Assembly: GCF_901933205.1 (NCBI RefSeq)
Contig: NC_044573.1
Span: 55,311,993 to 55,375,992 of the forward strand
Direction: 5' to 3'
DNA: 64,000 bases
DNA from: Camarhynchus parvulus
Taxonomy: Eukaryota > Chordata > Aves > Passeriformes > Thraupidae
The position numbers and the translations under genes were made by a program. A model generated the notes under the pieces. The model had not been told where the DNA came from and ran no database searches. It saw only the letters and a list, made by a program, of their open reading frames with translations. Position 1 is the first letter of the stretch, and each line of letters opens with the position of its first letter. Of this stretch, positions 45,400 to 58,893 are shown piece after piece.

Positions 45400-48300
45400 G
45401 TGTATTACCCCCTTGTCTTTTAAAACTTTGGTTCCCTCACATAAAATGTAAGGAAATCTGGAAGTCCTGATGTGATGAGACCAAGGCACACTGGATGAGT
45501 GGCTTGCCAGAGGTCATAAAGGAGCCTGAACAGAGAACAACATGCATCGTTCAGCCATGTTTACAAAAATGTCAAGTTCCACCAGAATTAGTAATTGCAT
45601 GCCAGAATGCTAAAGTTTTTTTTCAGTACAGAACTAAAGAACACAGGGCTGAGAAAACACGATGTGAAAACAAAAGGGATTATAAAGTCTTTCGAGCAGA
45701 CTGGCAAAAGTAAGAGGGTTTGCTGAGGAAAATGTCTGGAGAAGATTTCAGTACCAGAAAAGGAAGGAGGCTGTAGTAGTCAGCAGGTGACCACAAGTCA
45801 CTGAAGATCAGTGTTAACCAGAGTTTTCCATTTGGCCACTTGACTTCCCGTATGTCATTTTACATGTCACAGACTGAGCTTGCACCCCTTTTTTTCTCTG
45901 CCTCAATGATAGTTTGCAGCAGTGAGAGGGGCTGCTCAAAATGATTCAGAAGAAATATTTCCCTGTTTTACTTTCCCTGTGTGGGATGCCTCACTTGGCT
46001 GGAAATCAATCTTTGTGCATCTCACAACCAGGAAGGAAGGGGAAATTAAGAAAGTGAAGATAAAGGGAAAGCAAAGAAGAAAGAGAAGCAAAGAAGTCAG
46101 GAGTAGCAGAAATCAAGAGATACAGAGATGATGGTTATGGACTCCAAAGACAGCAAAGGGCAGGTAGGAAGAAGCAATGAAAATCAGTGAGACCCAGAGA
46201 GAGCAAGGAATGAGGGCAAAGGAAACAATTTTTTCAAAAATATTCAGTTTGGTTGAAAACTGAATGCAAAATAGTCACAAAAATTTCACCCTAAACTGAT
46301 ATCATATCAATAAACACTTTTTGGAGAAAACCAGGAGCTATTATTGCCTCATGAGTGTGCCCATAGCCCTTTGCTGGGTCGGTGGGCTGACCCCTCTCTC
46401 TGTGCCTGCCCATGTGAGGTGGTGGAGAGGCACGGAGATAATGCTGACGGAAATTAGTCCCTCTTTATCTGGCCTGGCTCTGGCTGCAAGACTAAACAAG
46501 CTGAAAATACTCCTTAAAGGTGATAGGTCTTCACAAAACACAATTAACAGCTTCAAGATGCCCTTCCAGGAACCAGCAAGACAATTTGGAGCATGCAGGG
46601 CTGGTTTATCCTAAAAGGAGTCAGTCTCTCAAAACACGTAGAACTCAAAAGCAGGCATATCTGTCAGGCCATGGGGAGGAGCATCAGCATCTGGCTCCAT
46701 GGGGGAATGGGTACTGGCAGAAGCCAAGGCTGGGGAGCAGAAGGGGGCTTTATCCTTTGAGTGGTTCATAAATAACTTCCATCTGATGCTGCAGAGACAA
46801 TGACTTGGGGACCAGAGATGTTTCAGAGAAATACTTGTTCTGCATAGAAGTACCGCATGTTTCCGGCATGGCAGCAGCCCTCGGAGGAAAGCCAGACCAG
46901 GCACCAGCATGGGTGCTAGCCTGTGGCTTGTTTCTCATTGAATTAGAAGTTGTAAAATCATTGCTGTGATTGTCAGTAGTGGCTTGAGTCTCATCCTGTG
47001 ATGGTAGCATAAAAAAAATCTTGTCAGCAAAATATGAACACTCTTACAAAACTTAAAGGCAGTCCTTTTGTATCATTCTCCTCCTTGTTTTCAGACCTGT
47101 CCTCAGATTTAAATGGCATCATACAGAAGTCAAATAAATCCCTTTGGCCGCTCTATCCAGCAACCTGCAAACTGCTAATTAAGAGTATGAGGAGTTAACA
47201 TGGACACTACATGACAACAAAACTCCAGGGGACTTTACTGAAGTTTATTCTGAAAAGCAATCAGTCCTGAACTGTGTTCCTTCCCAGAAAAGCTGAGTGT
47301 GGTACTGGAGCATTCCCAGAGGACTCTCAGCTGCATTAGAGACATGGTCTGTGCCTGGCAGGTGTTTCTTAGCACAAGCTCTTCACAAATGGATGCACAC
47401 ATGACATGGAAGTCCATAAGAGGGGGAGCGAGTCTCCTCAATCTATTCCCTGTGTGGGCAGAGCTGTCCCTGTCACCTGAGAATGTCCCCTCTCCACCGA
47501 CACCAGCACAGGTCCAAGTTGCCCTTCTAGCTGGAGGCTGGGAATGAAATGCCTCCTTTATTCATTAGCAGTCTCTTCTCAGTCCTAAAGTTACCCAACC
47601 TGTATTGAAATAAGTTATTATTAAAACTTGTAATTACTCTTTTCAAGTCTGAAGTGCTGGGCACACCAGAAAATCAGAGATGGTAAGTTTTGCTTTGTGT
47701 GGAATTTTTACTTTTATACATATTTTCAGTACCAAGCTGGTCTCCCGCACCATGCTTCAGGGGCTGAGCCCTGCATTTAAATGATACCTATGAGCCTCAG
47801 CCTGGCTGCGTGCTGCCCATGGAGCTGCAGACAGGGATCAACCAGTGTGACAAAAATTACAGGTTCAAGCCAGCCCCTCTATCAGCTTGTGACTGTGAAG
47901 TCAGGAGTGATGAGAGCAGAGGCAGTGTCTGATTGGATCAGACTAAAGTCTCTTCAAGTCCACAGTGTGACATCGATGCTGCTCAATACCAGATTACTAC
48001 ACGGGAAAAGATCTCTTAAAGAATGGTTATGAAATTGCTTTCTTTCTCATAAGGTATGGTTTTGCTAAGCTCTGTTGTGTAGTGGCTGACAGAATCACTA
48101 GGTTGCTTTTATTTTTTTAGCTTACTGTGTATTTTAAATCTGATTTCCAGAAACAATAAATATATTTGGAAGCTACCCCAGACTAAGTTTTTGTGGTATC
48201 TGGAAATGAACCTGGCATTGGAAAAAGTGATAATATTTTCTAAGGTTTTAACTATCCTCCATCTAACGCTATGTTAAGTGGGTTTTTTTTTTAATTTTAA

Positions 48301-51300
48301 TCTCTATTTCAGTGACCGCTACATCTGATTAAAGTGCTTTGAACATTTCAAATCCATTGAGCATTACCCCAAAGCACTACCTGCCATACCCCAAAAGTAA
48401 TGTGAAACAGCGGTATAAGCTATGGTTTTTTCTGTCTGAATATCCACACTGCAGTATCAAACAGATATTCAGATTACTCCTCTGTCCCAAGGGGTTTTTT
48501 CCATGATTATCTGATCCCTTTCAATCAAACAGGGTGTGTGCATCAGTCCCAAAGGCAGTGTAAAGCTGACCAGAGCCTCATTTCTGCAGATTCCCCAAAA
48601 GGCACAGTCAAGAATTCTTTTCCCCTCGGCGGATCAGAAATGCTGCAGGAGTTAATTGACTTTATATGGATGCTGCAGCCTTCCCATCCATCAGCAATAA
48701 GAATATTTTTTCCGGGGATGGATGGTGGTGCAGAGGCAGAAATTCCCTGCAAGTAGGATAGTGCTGGCAAAAGGATTCCCTTCTCTCATGCTCCCATTCT
48801 CCATGACAGAAGTACATACAGCATCAGTGGCACCTTCAGTATAAAAGTATTCTCATATAAATGTGTTAATTCTTTTGCATTGTCCTTGTAAGCATAATTT
48901 TTTAGTTCTGTGAGTTTTTATGTGGGGGAAGCAGTACCCCTAGCTTTTGTAAGAACTGCTCTTTGACTATGAAAGAGAAGTCTGGTTATTTGATAACTTT
49001 GTAGACGTAGGGTAATACTGCATGAAAGAGCAAATGCAAACCACCAACTCAGAGATGCACATGGTGGTTAACTGCATGTAGTGTTGGTTATGAGATGTTA
49101 GTTAATTGTGGTGCCCTGTTGAACCATGGCCCTGCTTCAACCATGGAATCACAGGAGTGGAAAAAAATCATATAAAATCACCAACTTTGCCTCTCTGGCC
49201 CAAGGGAGGATCAGCTATAACTGAACTATTCTTGACTGCTGCTCATCTGTCCGGTTCTCAAAGACCCCCAGAGATGGAAACATTTCAGTTTCCTAAAATA
49301 ATCCCTCCACTCTCCGCAGTGGAGCCTGGAACTTGCACAGCACCCCATCCACTTCTGTGGGAGGCCAGGGATCCGCCCCAGACTCTGCAGAGAGCTTTAG
49401 AGAAAGGGAGTAAAAAGGTTTTCTGCTTCTGGACTGTGCTACAAGACAGCACCACCACTCTTGTTCATAGCTTTCCCTCTCCTCCTTCCCCTATCTCTTC
49501 TGCCAGAGCCTCCCACAAGATGATGTATTGCTCTCTCTCAGCTTTCTATCATGACTGTGATGTGAACTGGATCCTTGAGACCACCTGCATAAGGAAAACA
49601 CCTGCAATTCCCCTGGCCAGAGGCAAATAGGGGTCATGGACAGGAGCAGGGGAAGGGAATGGTGTCCAGAGAAGGATGGTTGGAGTGGTTTCACTGCGTT
49701 TGCTGCCAGGGTAAATGGTCATGGAAGGGACTCTATCATTTCTCACTAGGTAGCCAAGAGCAACTGGTCTTAATTGGAATATTCCAGAGATATTGTTACT
49801 CTTCATCCAGTTTTCCAAAAAGCCCCTACACTTGGGCTTCAGGGACTCCTTCCCCATGCACGTGTACAAGGATCAGTCTGAGCCTCAGCCTCGATTAAAC
49901 CACTTCAGATCCCTTTTACACAGGATGCTAGTCTGTGTCATGAAGCAACTCATTATTAAAAATACCTTAAATTAACTTTGATCATAGCAACTCAAAATCA
50001 TTGAGGTATTTCTGAGTACCCAGATTTGCTATTTTTTCTTTTTCTATTGAACTTTGCATAACCTTACAAAAAACAGAACTAACTTAGTTTTAGGAAAGTG
50101 AGAAATAGTACTGCCCTCAAACCCCTCCTGTGGTGCTTTCTGGTGATGTTTTGTTCTGCAGGAGCGTTTCACAGCAGAGATCTGATCCTCAGCATTGGTG
50201 TTTACAGTGGAAGAGCTGCCAGAGCCATAAATACAGAGACTAATGAGCACAACTGTGCTCAAAATGTTTCTTAGTGAATCACACATAATTTTCTTATCCA
50301 AACTGAGGGAACATCGTGTTGCTAATGCAGTACACAAGGTCACCTCAAATTGTGAAGTAAAACTTATTTTCCCTTTGCTGGTTTTGCTTTCAATGCCATC
50401 ATGTTCCAGGTCTGAACATTGTTCTACAATGTCTCTCTTGCTAGTTTTCCAGGTATCCTTGATGGGAGACATCTGACTATCCTTGACCAGAAACAAATGG
50501 GTTTAGTCAGGGATTATCAAAACAATAAAGATTTTTTATTTTTTAACACCACAAAATTTTCTGCTTGAAAGGAAATATTCCAAGATGCTTTACATGCATT
50601 AGGCATGCCCCTGTTCTTCTCAGTAACAACTGCAGCATAGCTAGAGGAGTTGCACAGGTGAGTGAAGCTAATGGATAGGTTAACATGCTTATTTTTATAT
50701 CCCTTCGCTCCTCAGCCACTGGGTTGTATGAGATGGAAATCAGGGTGGATTCAGCAAACGTTTTCTCAGTTTGAACCATTTTTCCAGTATGCCTAGACTC
50801 AATAGGAGTATCCATGGCTCTGTGCTTGAGCATATGAAGCAGATGAATAATTTAGTTGTTGGTTATTGAAACCTGATGCAAGATGCAAGTAAAATGGTGA
50901 AAAACCAAACAGCTGAGTACCCTGTTTTGCACAGGACATCCTCAGTTACACTGTCCCAGTGTAACGTTCTGTGGTATCTATCCAGGGAGGAAATACTTTG
51001 GAGCGTTTCGTTAGATAAAAATATGCAGCCAAGAAGAATTCCAAAATGGTAATGCTCTGCTACAGATATGTAATATGAATAAAAAGCATTGTTCAGGAGG
51101 GTCTCTGCAAAAGCAATCTTAATCCTCTTAAATTTTTGGGCTCTTGATACCTATTCTTTCTGGTCATTATAAACTTAATATTTTTTTTAAAGTATTTCCA
51201 GTGTTGTGGTGTAGGATCTCTGGAGACAGTAGAGACATGAGATAATGTGGGGTTACTACAGATGCTGTTAGTCTTCAGTGCAAGGATTTGATTAGTGCCT

Positions 51301-51588
51301 CTAAGAGCTCTGATTTTATAATGCTGTCTGTTTTTCAGAGGAAAAACCTTTCATAAGCTGTGATCCAATTGTTACAGAAACCAAAGTGGAAAATTAAACT
51401 CTGAATGCACAGAATAAATATGGTTCTGTGTAATTTTTCTTGAGTGACCATTAGTTTCTGGAGATTTTCTTACTAATTTTTCTGTCTTGTATAAACAAAC
51501 ATGGTAAGGGAGTGCCACGTAAAATTTAACGTCAGTATGATTTAAAAAAAACCCAAAGGTTTAATGTTTTTATCTCTCTTTTTCTTTG

Positions 51589-51609
51589 GTTTTGTTTTGT
51601 TTTGTTTAA
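51589..51609. repeat. (TTTTG)n short repeat
   Basis: Three to four tandem ttttg units in an AT-rich intergenic stretch. Confidence 0.8.
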
Positions 51610-54600
51610 TTTAGTTCTATTTGTTTAGGTTTCAGCAAGCTTTGTTGTGCTTGCAAATGCTCACACTGAAATACTGTTGGGGCAAGAGAGCCAGAATTGG
51701 CAGGGACTGCAAAAAGTTCAGTTACAAATAAAAAATAACCTGATGTCTGTTTACAGAATCTAGGCAAAATAAAAAAAGGAAATGCAGAATATTATGAAAT
51801 AGCAATTCAACTGTCAGATTAATTCACTTTTAATAGTCCAACAATATAAAGTTTTTTAACAGAGTCTTTAATCTGGCACCTTCTCTACTCAGGAATGTAC
51901 TGCTGCAATCCAGAAACGCAGAAAAGCATTACATGTGTTAATAGTTTAACCAAATCAGGGAAGATGCTTGAAGATATCTGAAATATTAATTACATGAGAT
52001 CAATCTGGCATTCCAGGCAAAGCACGATGATCTTGTGTAGCTGGAAATATTAGGTCTTACATCTTGGTCTGAGAGAGCTACCTTTTGCACAAACTTGAAT
52101 TTAATCACCTGTGGTTCACAAAAATAAACTAGAAAAGAACATCTTCTGAAAAGGTGAACAGAGGGACAACTATAGGGGCAGAAGGAGACATGAGTGTTTC
52201 TACAGCTAGTTTCAGGTGACAGTTTGAGATGTATGAGGAGGATTATTGTATGATTTTGCAGATATCCTTCAGCAATGTCTTTCCATCTCATAAGAATTTG
52301 TCTGTGGGTAAGTTTACTTTTATTAGCTTGCCCAGATAAATATTAACTCTTATACTATTATTCCACATACATTTGGATACTCTTGTTGTACTCTTGTGTG
52401 CTGTGTAATGGTTTTTATGTTATAGCCATGATAGTTTTAAGAGTTTAAGCAAACTGTAGGTTGAAGGGCATAAGTACAATTTCATTAGACTAAGCAGGTC
52501 TTTCATCATATAAGCTCCTCTTCAGAGCTACATGATTTTTTAAATTAAAATGCCATTTGCAGTTAAATGTTTCTCTTCAGCTCTAGTAATTATTATATGA
52601 CCCATGTTGACAAGATAAAATATTTACTTCTGTTCCCTGCATGTTTATGGTTATAATATTCTCATGCCTGTCTTACATCTTGCACTGATTCTACTGCCAG
52701 TTTGACCTGAAACTACATAATTAAGCCAGTGCAAAATTGTTGTGATCGCTCCTTTGAAATGGACTTACTTGATTTGGACAGGTTCAGGTAGATGTTGGTT
52801 AAAGCTGAAGTGAAAGAAGTCACTCTCAACAATATAATTGCTTTGGTTAGTGAGTTTGATTTCTGTTTTCATACAGGCTTTCTGGCAGGTGTAAGCATAC
52901 CCACTGTGATGTGCTTGTGATGGTGGCTGTGCTAACCCAACACTCCTCTACACCTGCAGACTCTGTCCCTGGCACTGACCTACTCAGACAGTGCAGATAC
53001 AGTGGCCAGATTGGGCTTCACTGACGCAAGAGAAGGTGAAAGGAGGTGCCACTGCCCTCAGCCTTCTCACCATGTGCTTTGCCCCTGCAGCTGATAAAGG
53101 AGCAGCCTCATCCCCAGCATTCACTTTCAGTCATATCTGGCCCTGTGGGAGCTACATCTGCCCTGCAGACGTGGGGGATGATGGCTGTGGCAGCCAAGGG
53201 GTGTGAGGAGCTGTGAACCCACATCAACATCCCTGTGTCAGCAGAAGCATCTCACGCAGACCAGCCACGCTGCCAGATCATCATATTTACTGGGGTACTT
53301 TCTTCATCTTAGGGAAGGGCTGCTTGTTTTACCCACAATGTCATGCATGATTTAAGAAAATGTTCAAAGCTAAAGAAGCTTTGGTAGTGAAGCTGCCAAG
53401 GATTTAAAACATTCCTGTGCTGGCAAAGCACTCCAATTGGAAACATATCAGTATATGGAGGAGTCCTGTGCATGTGGTCACACAAGTTAACATTGATCTA
53501 CTTAAACTGATATAGCATGTGATTTTAGCTCACTCATAGCTGTGTCATGGCTGAGACATCAGAACCATAATCACTCTCCTCTTAAGAGCATCACTGGCAG
53601 CATGAACTCTTAGTGAGGAGGAGTCTGGTCTCTCCAGGCTGGATGCAGTTCATTCCCAAAGTGAGACATACACATTTGTTAGCTTATGCTGGGATGCATT
53701 GCTGCTCCTGCTCTTTGCACGCAGCTTTTGCAGCCATCACAATGTTCCCTGCAGCAATGCCCTGAACGAAAGTGGCCCAGCTCAGAGGAGCAGTGTCCCT
53801 CCCAGCAGTTGCAAGTACTGCCTACAACATTAAACAAATGAAATCTCACCCTTTATCATGCAAATGAGCAAAGTTAATTCCCTACCACGGGAAAAACGTG
53901 AAATTCCCGTGTGACATCCCTTTCCCTCCTCCCCCCCTTCTCACTGCAACCAAGTGGTGGAAAGGGAGAGCCCATTTGGTGCAGCATCTAAGAGGAGGGG
54001 GGGAAGCAAGCACACCCTTGTTCTCCCACGGGAGCTTTCCCAAGGGCCTGCCCTGTTCCTGGCAGCATCCCAAAGACCCAGGCGCTGCAGACCAGAGTGC
54101 CTGCCTTTGATCTCTCCATCTTGACCTCAGAGCAACCCTGCTGCCACATCAGCCAATACTCCCCACTGGAAATGAGAAAAAGAAGAAGCTTTATAAAATA
54201 TTTCTTCAGCTGAATTTTTGTTCATCTAGAGTAGGGGCCATGTGGCATGTCTGCCTCCTGGTCTCTTCGGTCTCTTTTTGGCAGCAGAGCAGGTTCCTGG
54301 GCCACAGCACAGTGAGAGAGTGTCAGGAGAGTGCTGCAGAATCAGCAATCTGCCTTGTAGATGACACGGGGCTCCCCCAGACTGGGAAATAAAAGTCCAA
54401 CCTAGTGACATAACCCTATTTTCACAATTGAAAGAACAATGGCATTTGATTTAAACATAAATCTGCAGTTCAATTACAGAGAGTTTCAACATGTCTGAAT
54501 TCAGAGGGTGATACTTTCACAATGGAGCTGCAAGGATCACAGCTGTATGAGAACATGACCCCAGGGAGTGCCATCATCTTCATTATTCATGTTGCCTGGC

Positions 54601-55876
54601 CTATTTTCTCCCCTCTTCTGGAAAGAACATGGGAGTGTATATGCACATGTGTGCGTGTGCAGGCGTGTGAGAGACAAGATGTAGGTAAGTTAATGTCTTT
54701 CAAATAAAGTAGCTGGAAATTGTTGCTGATAATTAACCATGCATTTGGCTTGTCCCACCCACCATAGAGTGCAATATCCCCAAGCAGAGTTGTGGCTGCA
54801 TGACCTCATGCCACAGAGGCATGAATTCCTGGCAGCTCCATGGCATCCATATGTGGATGCCTTAACTGCTGTGGAGCTGTTGCTGATGGGAAGATTACAG
54901 ATTCCTCTGCTCCTGGAACAGGAGGGCCACATCCACAGGTATCATGGCCATTGGGGACTTCCAGTGACAAAGTCCTGAATCCAGATGCTGGCAGGAGCAC
55001 ACTCTGGGGCTCAGTGGGCTTGCCTGGGCAGACTCAAGGTCTGCTAGTGAGGGGAGGGTCCACACAGGTACCGTGAGGATGTGCCTCCCTTTTTCCTGGG
55101 GGCTTGTTGAGCCCTTGGCAGGGCAACAGTGCTGTCACGGAAGGGATTGGCCATAGCTGAGTGATAAACCTGTAAGCAGATAAGTTATTGCATCCTGAGG
55201 GGATAGTGTTATTAAATCTATTTAGCATCTTGTTCACAGCTTTGAAAGTTTTCACAGATATGAGCTATGCTGAAACAGTTTCTACCCTCTATGCTCTGGA
55301 AGCCAAGGTGTTGTCCTGATTCAAAGATCTCTTTTTTTTCCCTCATTCTGCATTCATCATGGGGACTAAATTAGCAGAGATAAACTGGTGGCAAACACTC
55401 CTGTCTTCCCCCCACCACACCACAGCTGTGGTTGTGTTTCTGCTGGGTGCCAGCAGCTCATCCCTACTGACAGCTCCAATTTCTTGCTCTTGACTAAACC
55501 ATTCGCACATGAAATGGTGGCACTTAATGGTTCTCTGCACAACCTGCTTGGCTTTGACATGAAACTGCTTTTTAATGCATGTAGTGGAGATGTCTAACAT
55601 TTCTACATGAAAGTATTGCACTTTTATAGCATTTCAAAGTGACACATACTTTTATATTAAAAAAAATAAAATCTACAAAGCTGTAGTTCTGAGAGGAAAA
55701 CAATTTCAAGCCATTATCATGCTTGTCAGTGGCAGCTTTTTTTCTGTAGGGGCAGTGGGCACACACTGGTTCTGGTGGGGTGTCAGTGGCTGCAATGCCT
55801 CTGGGGTGCATCCATCCCTCTAGGCAGGTCCAGAGGGTCACCCTGTGCTAGCACTGCTGGCAGCTGGGGAACTCTG

Positions 55877-55883
55877 TGAGAGA

Positions 55884-55930
<47 letters not shown>
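55877..55930. repeat. Compound (GT)n(GA)n microsatellite
   Basis: A GT run of about eight units is directly followed by a GA run of more than ten units. Both are alternating or purine-rich and are likely polymorphic. Confidence 0.97.
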
Positions 55931-55931
<1 letters not shown>

Positions 55932-58874
55932 CATGCAGACCAGTAACTCAATCTGATGTGAGGAGTCACCTTTCTGTTTCTAAATCACACCTACACCCTT
56001 TGGAGAAAGTAATCATTAGGCTACTTGAAGGGTAGGGGCCACTTAGCACAACGGTGAAACACAGAGCTGGAGAGATAAGAGGTAAAGATAGCGTTTACTC
56101 ATCATTCAGCCCATCTGGATTTGGTTTATGGTACACATTCCTCAGCATCTGTACTAGAGACCAGATGATTTCCTTGTTTCCCTCAGCCTGTGTCTCAGTC
56201 ACCCACCACTGCAGATGCAGTATGCTTTGTAAAAGCTTTCTCTAAACTCTGTGTCCAGGGGAGTCACTTCCAAACATTGCTGGATATGGATCCATGTAAG
56301 GACTGAGCACCATCCTGCCTTCTTCCCTGCCGTTGCTGTGCCTTTTCTGCCTTTATCCACATGCACACACATGCACACTGAGCAGGGACTAAAATCTAAA
56401 GTAGGGAGGATGCATCCCCAGTGCCCTCCCTGGTGGGAGGTTTGCCAAGGCTGGCCAGCTCTGGGCACCCTCTGCCTGCTTCTCTCCCAAGGTGGTGCAG
56501 CAGAGGCCTCCTGCTGCACCTTCATCAGGTGGCTCCTTTGGTGTTAGAGCAGCTGGTGCTGGGCCAAGCACTGTCAGGGTCCTGGTGCAGGGCCCTGAGC
56601 TGGTGCCTGTGGGTGCTGCCAGCTGAGCCTTCTTCAAAAGCTTTCTCCAAGGGGCGGCGGGCAGGCTGTTTGCTGGATGGTGCATTGCCTCCAGGAGCTG
56701 ACAGAGAGCCAAACCCAGCAAAAACACAATGTGCTCTGACTAATGTGACAAAAGTACGATGCCAATAAAGTCTGTACATCCAGGTGACCCAGCAGTGCAG
56801 GGAGGTAATGACTGAACTACGGTGGACCCATGTTCTGACCCACTTCACAAACACACACCACAGATATTGCTGGTCAGGGACTCCATCGAAATCCAGGAGC
56901 AAGGGAGTGGTGGTTAATGCCTTCCTTCCCTCAGCTATTGGCAAAGCAGGATTGCATCCACAGGCAACATTTACCCTGAGTCTGCAATATGCAGATTAAA
57001 GGGATGATAGCCATCCTAAGGAGTCCTTCACCCCTTGGGAACACTCTGAAGCAGTGACTGACACACCCACTACCACTTACTGCCTGGGGTACTGTGGGTC
57101 TGCAGCACTTTTATCAGCCTGCTTGTGTTGTTTACAACCATTTGAGGTTTGAAAATGCCCTGCTAAATGAAGTACAGAGCTAAGCTGAGAAAATGCTAAA
57201 CAGATTCCAGTTCCGTAATTGGCTGTGTCTATGGAAATCTAGATCATTACCCTAACCAAAACTTTTTCAATAATAAGATTAAAGGACATGTTTATATTTT
57301 GAATTTTTACATTTAAAAGCAAGCAGAAATTAATATTAATGGATACATGAAAGAACATATCTGTATCTCTGGCCAGAGGTGAATGGAGAGAAGGCATCAC
57401 AAAAGTGACATTACTACTCCTGCAGACCTAAGGACACTGTTACTGTGTTATTGAAACCCAAGGTGTCTGAGACCAGAGAGGCTCCGTAGGAACTGTAGTC
57501 ACCAAGTGTGGGGGTGGTTTGTCCTAGTGGCAAAGCACAAGCTGGTCAAAATATGGCTCAGGATCAGCAGGTTAAGTGATAATCACATCTACACTTATTT
57601 AAAAATAGCAAAGTCTGAAGTCACTCTGCAGAAACTGATGTTAGAAATGCCACAAAGAATAATAAAACCTGTGAGTCTGCTTATAAAAAGAGCAGTGAAA
57701 GGAAAGAAGGCAGTAGAAAGGTGGAGATTTATGAAGACTTCTTATCAGGCATTATGATGAGAGCAGGGAGAAAAAACAGAATATAGGTAGAGACACAGAG
57801 GGTATTTTTTAATCTTATATCTAAAGATGCATGTGCCTTACAGACAAGTGATTACTCCAGCATATTGGTAAGGTCACATGCACACAGGTACATACATCTG
57901 CAGGCATCCCTTCCCATTCAGTGCTATGAAGTACACATGTACTTTTCCCTATAAATGCAGCATCCTGTGGCTTTTATTGGTACAAATCAAGATTGCTCCA
58001 TTTTGCAGATATAGTCCTTTGTGTCTACTCAGAGCAACGCCTGTGTTTTATTAGCCTGTTGTGTGTGTTTTATAGAGGCTGTGGTGCAGAGATCTCTGCC
58101 ACCAGCAGCAGGAGATGGGGGTGCTGTCAGTCCGTATGGCCAGCATAGCAACCTTAGGTAACTGAGCACTAAACTAATCATCTTTTTCCTGTCCTGGGGT
58201 GATGTAGAGCAGGCTCATCCCATGATGCAGCAAGCAAGCACTGCTGGCTTGAAAAGAAGGAAAAGAGATGACATGGTGGCGAGTTTTTCTCACTGAGATG
58301 AGATGGTCGCCTACCTTTGCTGTCTTTTCTGTGTTGAGGCAGGAGATTTGGTTATAAAGCTAACTGAGAGGTGATGATTGATTCTCAGCTGGTGAGGACT
58401 TGCTGTTCAGCCATAAGCAAAGCATTTACCCTTTTGTTCTTGCTTGTTGCCACAGCAAAAAGGGAATATGGGATTTTTTTTTCTGGTCTTAGATGCACTG
58501 TCTGTGTCTAAACAGAACTGTCTGTGAGATGCTCTGAGAGGATAAGATGTAAAATGCTTCAGGATTGCCAGTGTTGTTAAAGGATTGCCAAAGGACAAGG
58601 TCCTCCTGGCTGGGAGGATTTAAAACTCCATTGTGAAGGCTTCAATGGAAATTAAATACCATCCCAGCATTTGGCGTTTGCCCCCCCTGCTTGAATGGTG
58701 AGCTCGGTCCTGCAGACGTGTCAAATATTAAAGCACGGTAGGGCTGGTGCCGAAAGCCCAAACAGAGCAGGAGACAGAGCCGCTGCCTGCTGACAGACCC
58801 TCTCCTGCCATTCCTCCTCATGGGGCAACGTGGAACAGTCTGATACCAAACTCCAGTTGGGCTGGAGAGAAAAT

Positions 58875-58893
58875 GGGGGTGGGGGGGGGGGGG
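58875..58893. repeat. Poly(G) run
   Basis: Nineteen bases, all G except one T (gggggt followed by 13 G). It may form a G-quadruplex, and its length is likely unreliable in the assembly. Confidence 0.95.

Noticed and set aside
54739..54978. 79-codon plus-strand frame with an orderly-looking sequence
   Set aside because: No recognisable domain, no convincing splice or promoter context, and overlapping open frames in other registers.
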